Source: an uncultured Bacilli bacterium (lineage in GTDB: Bacteria; Bacillota_I; Bacilli_A; RF39; UBA660). From it: a stretch of DNA of 16,334 nt. A program made the translations under genes and the position numbers. Within the stretch, counting starts at the first letter, position 1. Each line of letters opens with the position of its first letter. Where the stretch lies: NCBI GenBank assembly GCA_947623975.1, contig CANQHY010000019.1, positions 1 to 16,334 on the forward strand. Direction: 5' to 3'. Shown in pieces: positions 14,851 to 16,334 of the stretch. The notes beneath the pieces were generated by a model, which was not told where the DNA came from, did no database searches, and worked only from the letters and a program-made list of their open reading frames with translations.

Positions 14851-15687
14851 TTATATTTTACCTTTATTATTATTATTTGTATCAACATTTTCATGTTTAA
14901 GGGATGTGCACATTTCACTACACCTTTGATCTAAAAAAGATACAAATTCATCACCAATTATATTTTTTAAAAGTCCAAATAAATCACTATTCGGGTTTGT
15001 TAATTTTATTGTTTGATAATCAGCAAGTATTTCTTCAAACTGAGCCCCCGCAACCGAAAAATATTCACAACTATGACCCGATGCTTTTTTTGTTTTTCTA
15101 GCAATTAGATTATTGTCTTTATTATAAGTTAGACCATATGTATAAGACAAACCACTAAAAATGGAATCGATTATACCTTCAATTCTGGAAATTGTATCAA
15201 TTTGTGTGTTTTGGGGATCTAGCATTATATCTTTTTCCACAATATCGGAATTTTTTTGTTTTGCTTCGCTAATTTTATCCTCTAAAATACTTATTTTTCT
15301 TCTTTTACACAGATCTAAAAGATCAATCATTAAATCAGTTTTTTCTGGAGATGAGAAAAAATTTCTTTTAAATAAATAATATTCGTTTGGTACTTGAAAA
15401 CCCGAAAAATTGTATGAAAGTAAATGTGTAAGCTCATGAAAAAAATTTTCTATGGATAAGACATTTAGATATATCACGTTATCTTTCCTCTGAAAATAAG
15501 ATTTTTCTTTAGTTTTATCTAACACTATATTAATTCTTGGATCGATTGTTTTTAATAGTAATAATTGCTCAAATACACTGTCAGATAAAGCTTTGTTCTC
15601 TTCTTGTGATAAACAATACGACTGTAGCAATATTTCTTTAGTTTTTTCATCTGAAAATAAATTTAATAACTTTTCTATTTCAAACAT
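14851..15687 (-). CDS. Putative zinc metallopeptidase (HELTH motif)
   Basis: 278 aa, no signal peptide or membrane segment. HELTH at 84-88 is the HExxH zinc-binding and catalytic motif, in a helix after a strand (NVIYLNVLSIENFFHELTHL). A likely third ligand is Glu218 or Glu219 in FEEILADY, about 130 residues later, which fits a gluzincin-like arrangement. SGHSCEYF precedes it, and NPNSDLFGLLKNIIGDEF follows. The long gap and the C-terminal block look like a distinct, perhaps toxin- or phage-associated, zincin family that I cannot name. GGTGA lies just before the ATG, and a good promoter lies 28 nt upstream. The LD-carboxypeptidase gene follows in the same direction. The peptidase call rests on one motif plus a plausible third ligand. 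Confidence 0.65.
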   Translation of the reverse strand: MFEIEKLLNLFSDEKTKEILLQSYCLSQEENKALSDSVFEQLLLLKTIDPRINIVLDKTKEKSYFQRKDNVIYLNVLSIENFFHELTHLLSYNFSGFQVPNEYYLFKRNFFSSPEKTDLMIDLLDLCKRRKISILEDKISEAKQKNSDIVEKDIMLDPQNTQIDTISRIEGIIDSIFSGLSYTYGLTYNKDNNLIARKTKKASGHSCEYFSVAGAQFEEILADYQTIKLTNPNSDLFGLLKNIIGDEFVSFLDQRCSEMCTSLKHENVDTNNNNKGKI

Positions 15688-15714
15688 TGTTCACCATCTA
15701 CCTTTATTAATTTA

Positions 15715-15743
15715 CTTATACAATATTTTATTCTTTTTGTCTA
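15715..15743 (-). promoter_or_regulatory. Promoter for the zincin gene
   Basis: TAGACA (15743-15738), exactly 17 nt, TATAAG (15720-15715) on the minus strand; each box is one base from consensus. It lies 28 nt before the start codon of the zincin gene and probably also drives the LD-carboxypeptidase gene. Confidence 0.6.
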
Positions 15744-15761
15744 TATTTCAATTTTATTACA

Positions 15762-15890
15762 TTAATCCTTTTTATTAATAATTACTTGTATTATCTGATT
15801 ATTATTGTCTTTCTCAACAAAATTGTTTCTTTCTAAATTAGCAAGATTCGTCTGGCTAATCTATTTTTTATTCAAAACTCTAATAATATC
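15762..15890 (-). pseudogene. Possible remnant of a winged-helix regulator C-terminus
   Basis: In one minus-strand frame: DIIRVLNKK, an in-frame TAG at 15863-15861, then ISQTNLANLERNNFVEKDNN and QIIQVIINKKD to a TAA. The pattern (hydrophobic helix, turn, recognition helix, F-V-E-K wing, beta strand) resembles the end of winged-helix regulators. It lacks a start and is interrupted, so it would be a relic. Apart from this and the terminator, the 465-nt stretch 15688-16152 shows no coding signal. Confidence 0.28.
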
Positions 15891-16013
15891 TTACCATATA
15901 AGCAGCTAAATGTTATTAATATATTAATTTGATTATTTTGTTTATGACAAAATTATTAATAACCTAGGAATTTTGACAAGCATATCAAAATATTCTGTGA
16001 AGATTTTAATTAC

Positions 16014-16042
16014 AAAAAAAAATCATCTCTAAATAGAGATGA
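16014..16042 (-). terminator. Intrinsic terminator
   Basis: Perfect 8-bp stem TCATCTCT / AGAGATGA with a 4-nt loop, followed on the minus strand by nine T residues. It lies 110 nt after the stop of the partial gene at the window edge and probably ends that transcript. Confidence 0.8.
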
Positions 16043-16152
16043 AATATATTTGAATGTCAGAGCATTTCAAACTGATTCGTCATTGGAGCAATTGTAGAAG
16101 ATATTTACAACTTTCACTCATAACAATTTAATACATAGCAAACCAATCAATT

Positions 16153-16334
16153 TTATTTTAATACATAATATGTATTTTTCCCAGTACCTTTTTTTATTAA
16201 AATATGGTCCTCTAATAATTTGTTAATAATTTGTTTTGATCTTGTATTTCCTATATCTAATAGTTTTTCAACTTCCAATCTAGTTATTTTTGTTTTTTCT
16301 TTAACATATTTTGTAATGATTTCTTCTTGAGTCA
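16153..16334 (-). CDS. C-terminal winged-helix domain of a truncated-by-window gene
   Basis: Only the last 59 residues are in the window; the gene starts beyond base 16334. The sequence TQEEIITKYVKEKTKITRLE, then VEKLLDIGNTRSKQIINKLL and ILIKKGTGKNTYYVL, is a typical winged helix: helix 1, helix 2 with L-x-x-L-L-x-I, recognition helix TRSKQIINKLLED, then a wing ending GTGKNTYYVLK. Such domains end AlbA_2/Schlafen-type ATP-binding regulators and also occur in free-standing DNA-binding proteins. The missing part is needed to decide. A terminator follows about 110 nt after the stop. Confidence 0.65.
   Translation of the reverse strand, partial: TQEEIITKYVKEKTKITRLEVEKLLDIGNTRSKQIINKLLEDHILIKKGTGKNTYYVLK

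Noticed and set aside
14904..15778. Several short plus-strand frames
   Set aside because: Antisense to the zincin gene and its promoter; hydrophobic low-complexity translations typical of AT-rich shadow frames.
1..16334. CRISPR arrays, tRNA or rRNA genes, insertion sequences
   Set aside because: No regularly spaced repeats, no cloverleaf or rRNA-like GC-rich blocks, and no transposase motifs or terminal inverted repeats were seen.

Overview
The window is very AT-rich and comes from a low-GC Bacillota-type bacterium. It carries both Gram-positive replicative polymerases (the PolC N-terminus and DnaE), SepF and DivIVA, strong GGAGG-type ribosome binding sites, and extended -10 (TGnTATAAT) promoters. 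Tryptophan is encoded by TGG and TGA is used as a stop (gene at 5887-6291), so this is not a UGA-recoding Mycoplasma. A gut Bacilli lineage close to the Mollicutes (RF39/Erysipelotrichales-like) is my inference, not something the sequence proves.

Layout. 1-4750 (minus strand): dnaE, an unrecognised 278-aa protein, and the start of polC run in one direction, with a strong 30-nt hairpin just before polC. 4751-5117: a divergent promoter region, rpmB (bL28) on the plus strand and a bidirectional terminator. 5124-6291 (minus): a translationally coupled pair, an unknown 134-aa protein followed by a SAM-binding-fold protein. 6349-7299 (minus): a compact sepF-divIVA division operon ending in a clear terminator. 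7364-9177 (minus): a stand-alone HerA-family ATPase with its own promoter.

9205-12218 (minus) is the most interesting region, a complete and very compact bacteriocin operon. In transcription order it holds a C39-peptidase ABC exporter, a 143-aa single-pass membrane accessory protein that overlaps it, two small double-glycine-leader peptides (47 aa with a TTG start, and 55 aa), and a 54-aa membrane peptide. A hairpin terminator closes it. Neither leader peptide was called as a gene by length, and both were read directly from the sequence. Both carry a GxxxG motif and a single C-terminal cysteine. The third peptide repeats the C-terminal signature of the second (F-x-[VL]-G-x3-G-T-x-I-R-x-[IL]-[VL]-x-G), which suggests it is an immunity protein or an evolved partner. 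The likely sequence of events is cleavage of the leaders after GG during export by the ABC protein, with self-protection by the third peptide.

12219-16334 is an accessory and partly decayed region. It contains a probable broken DUF3592-like gene, a two-pass membrane protein of unknown function, an S66 LD-carboxypeptidase/MccF-like gene, an HExxH zincin-like protein with a good promoter, a remnant that looks like a winged-helix C-terminus, a terminator, and the C-terminal winged-helix end of a gene that continues past the window edge.
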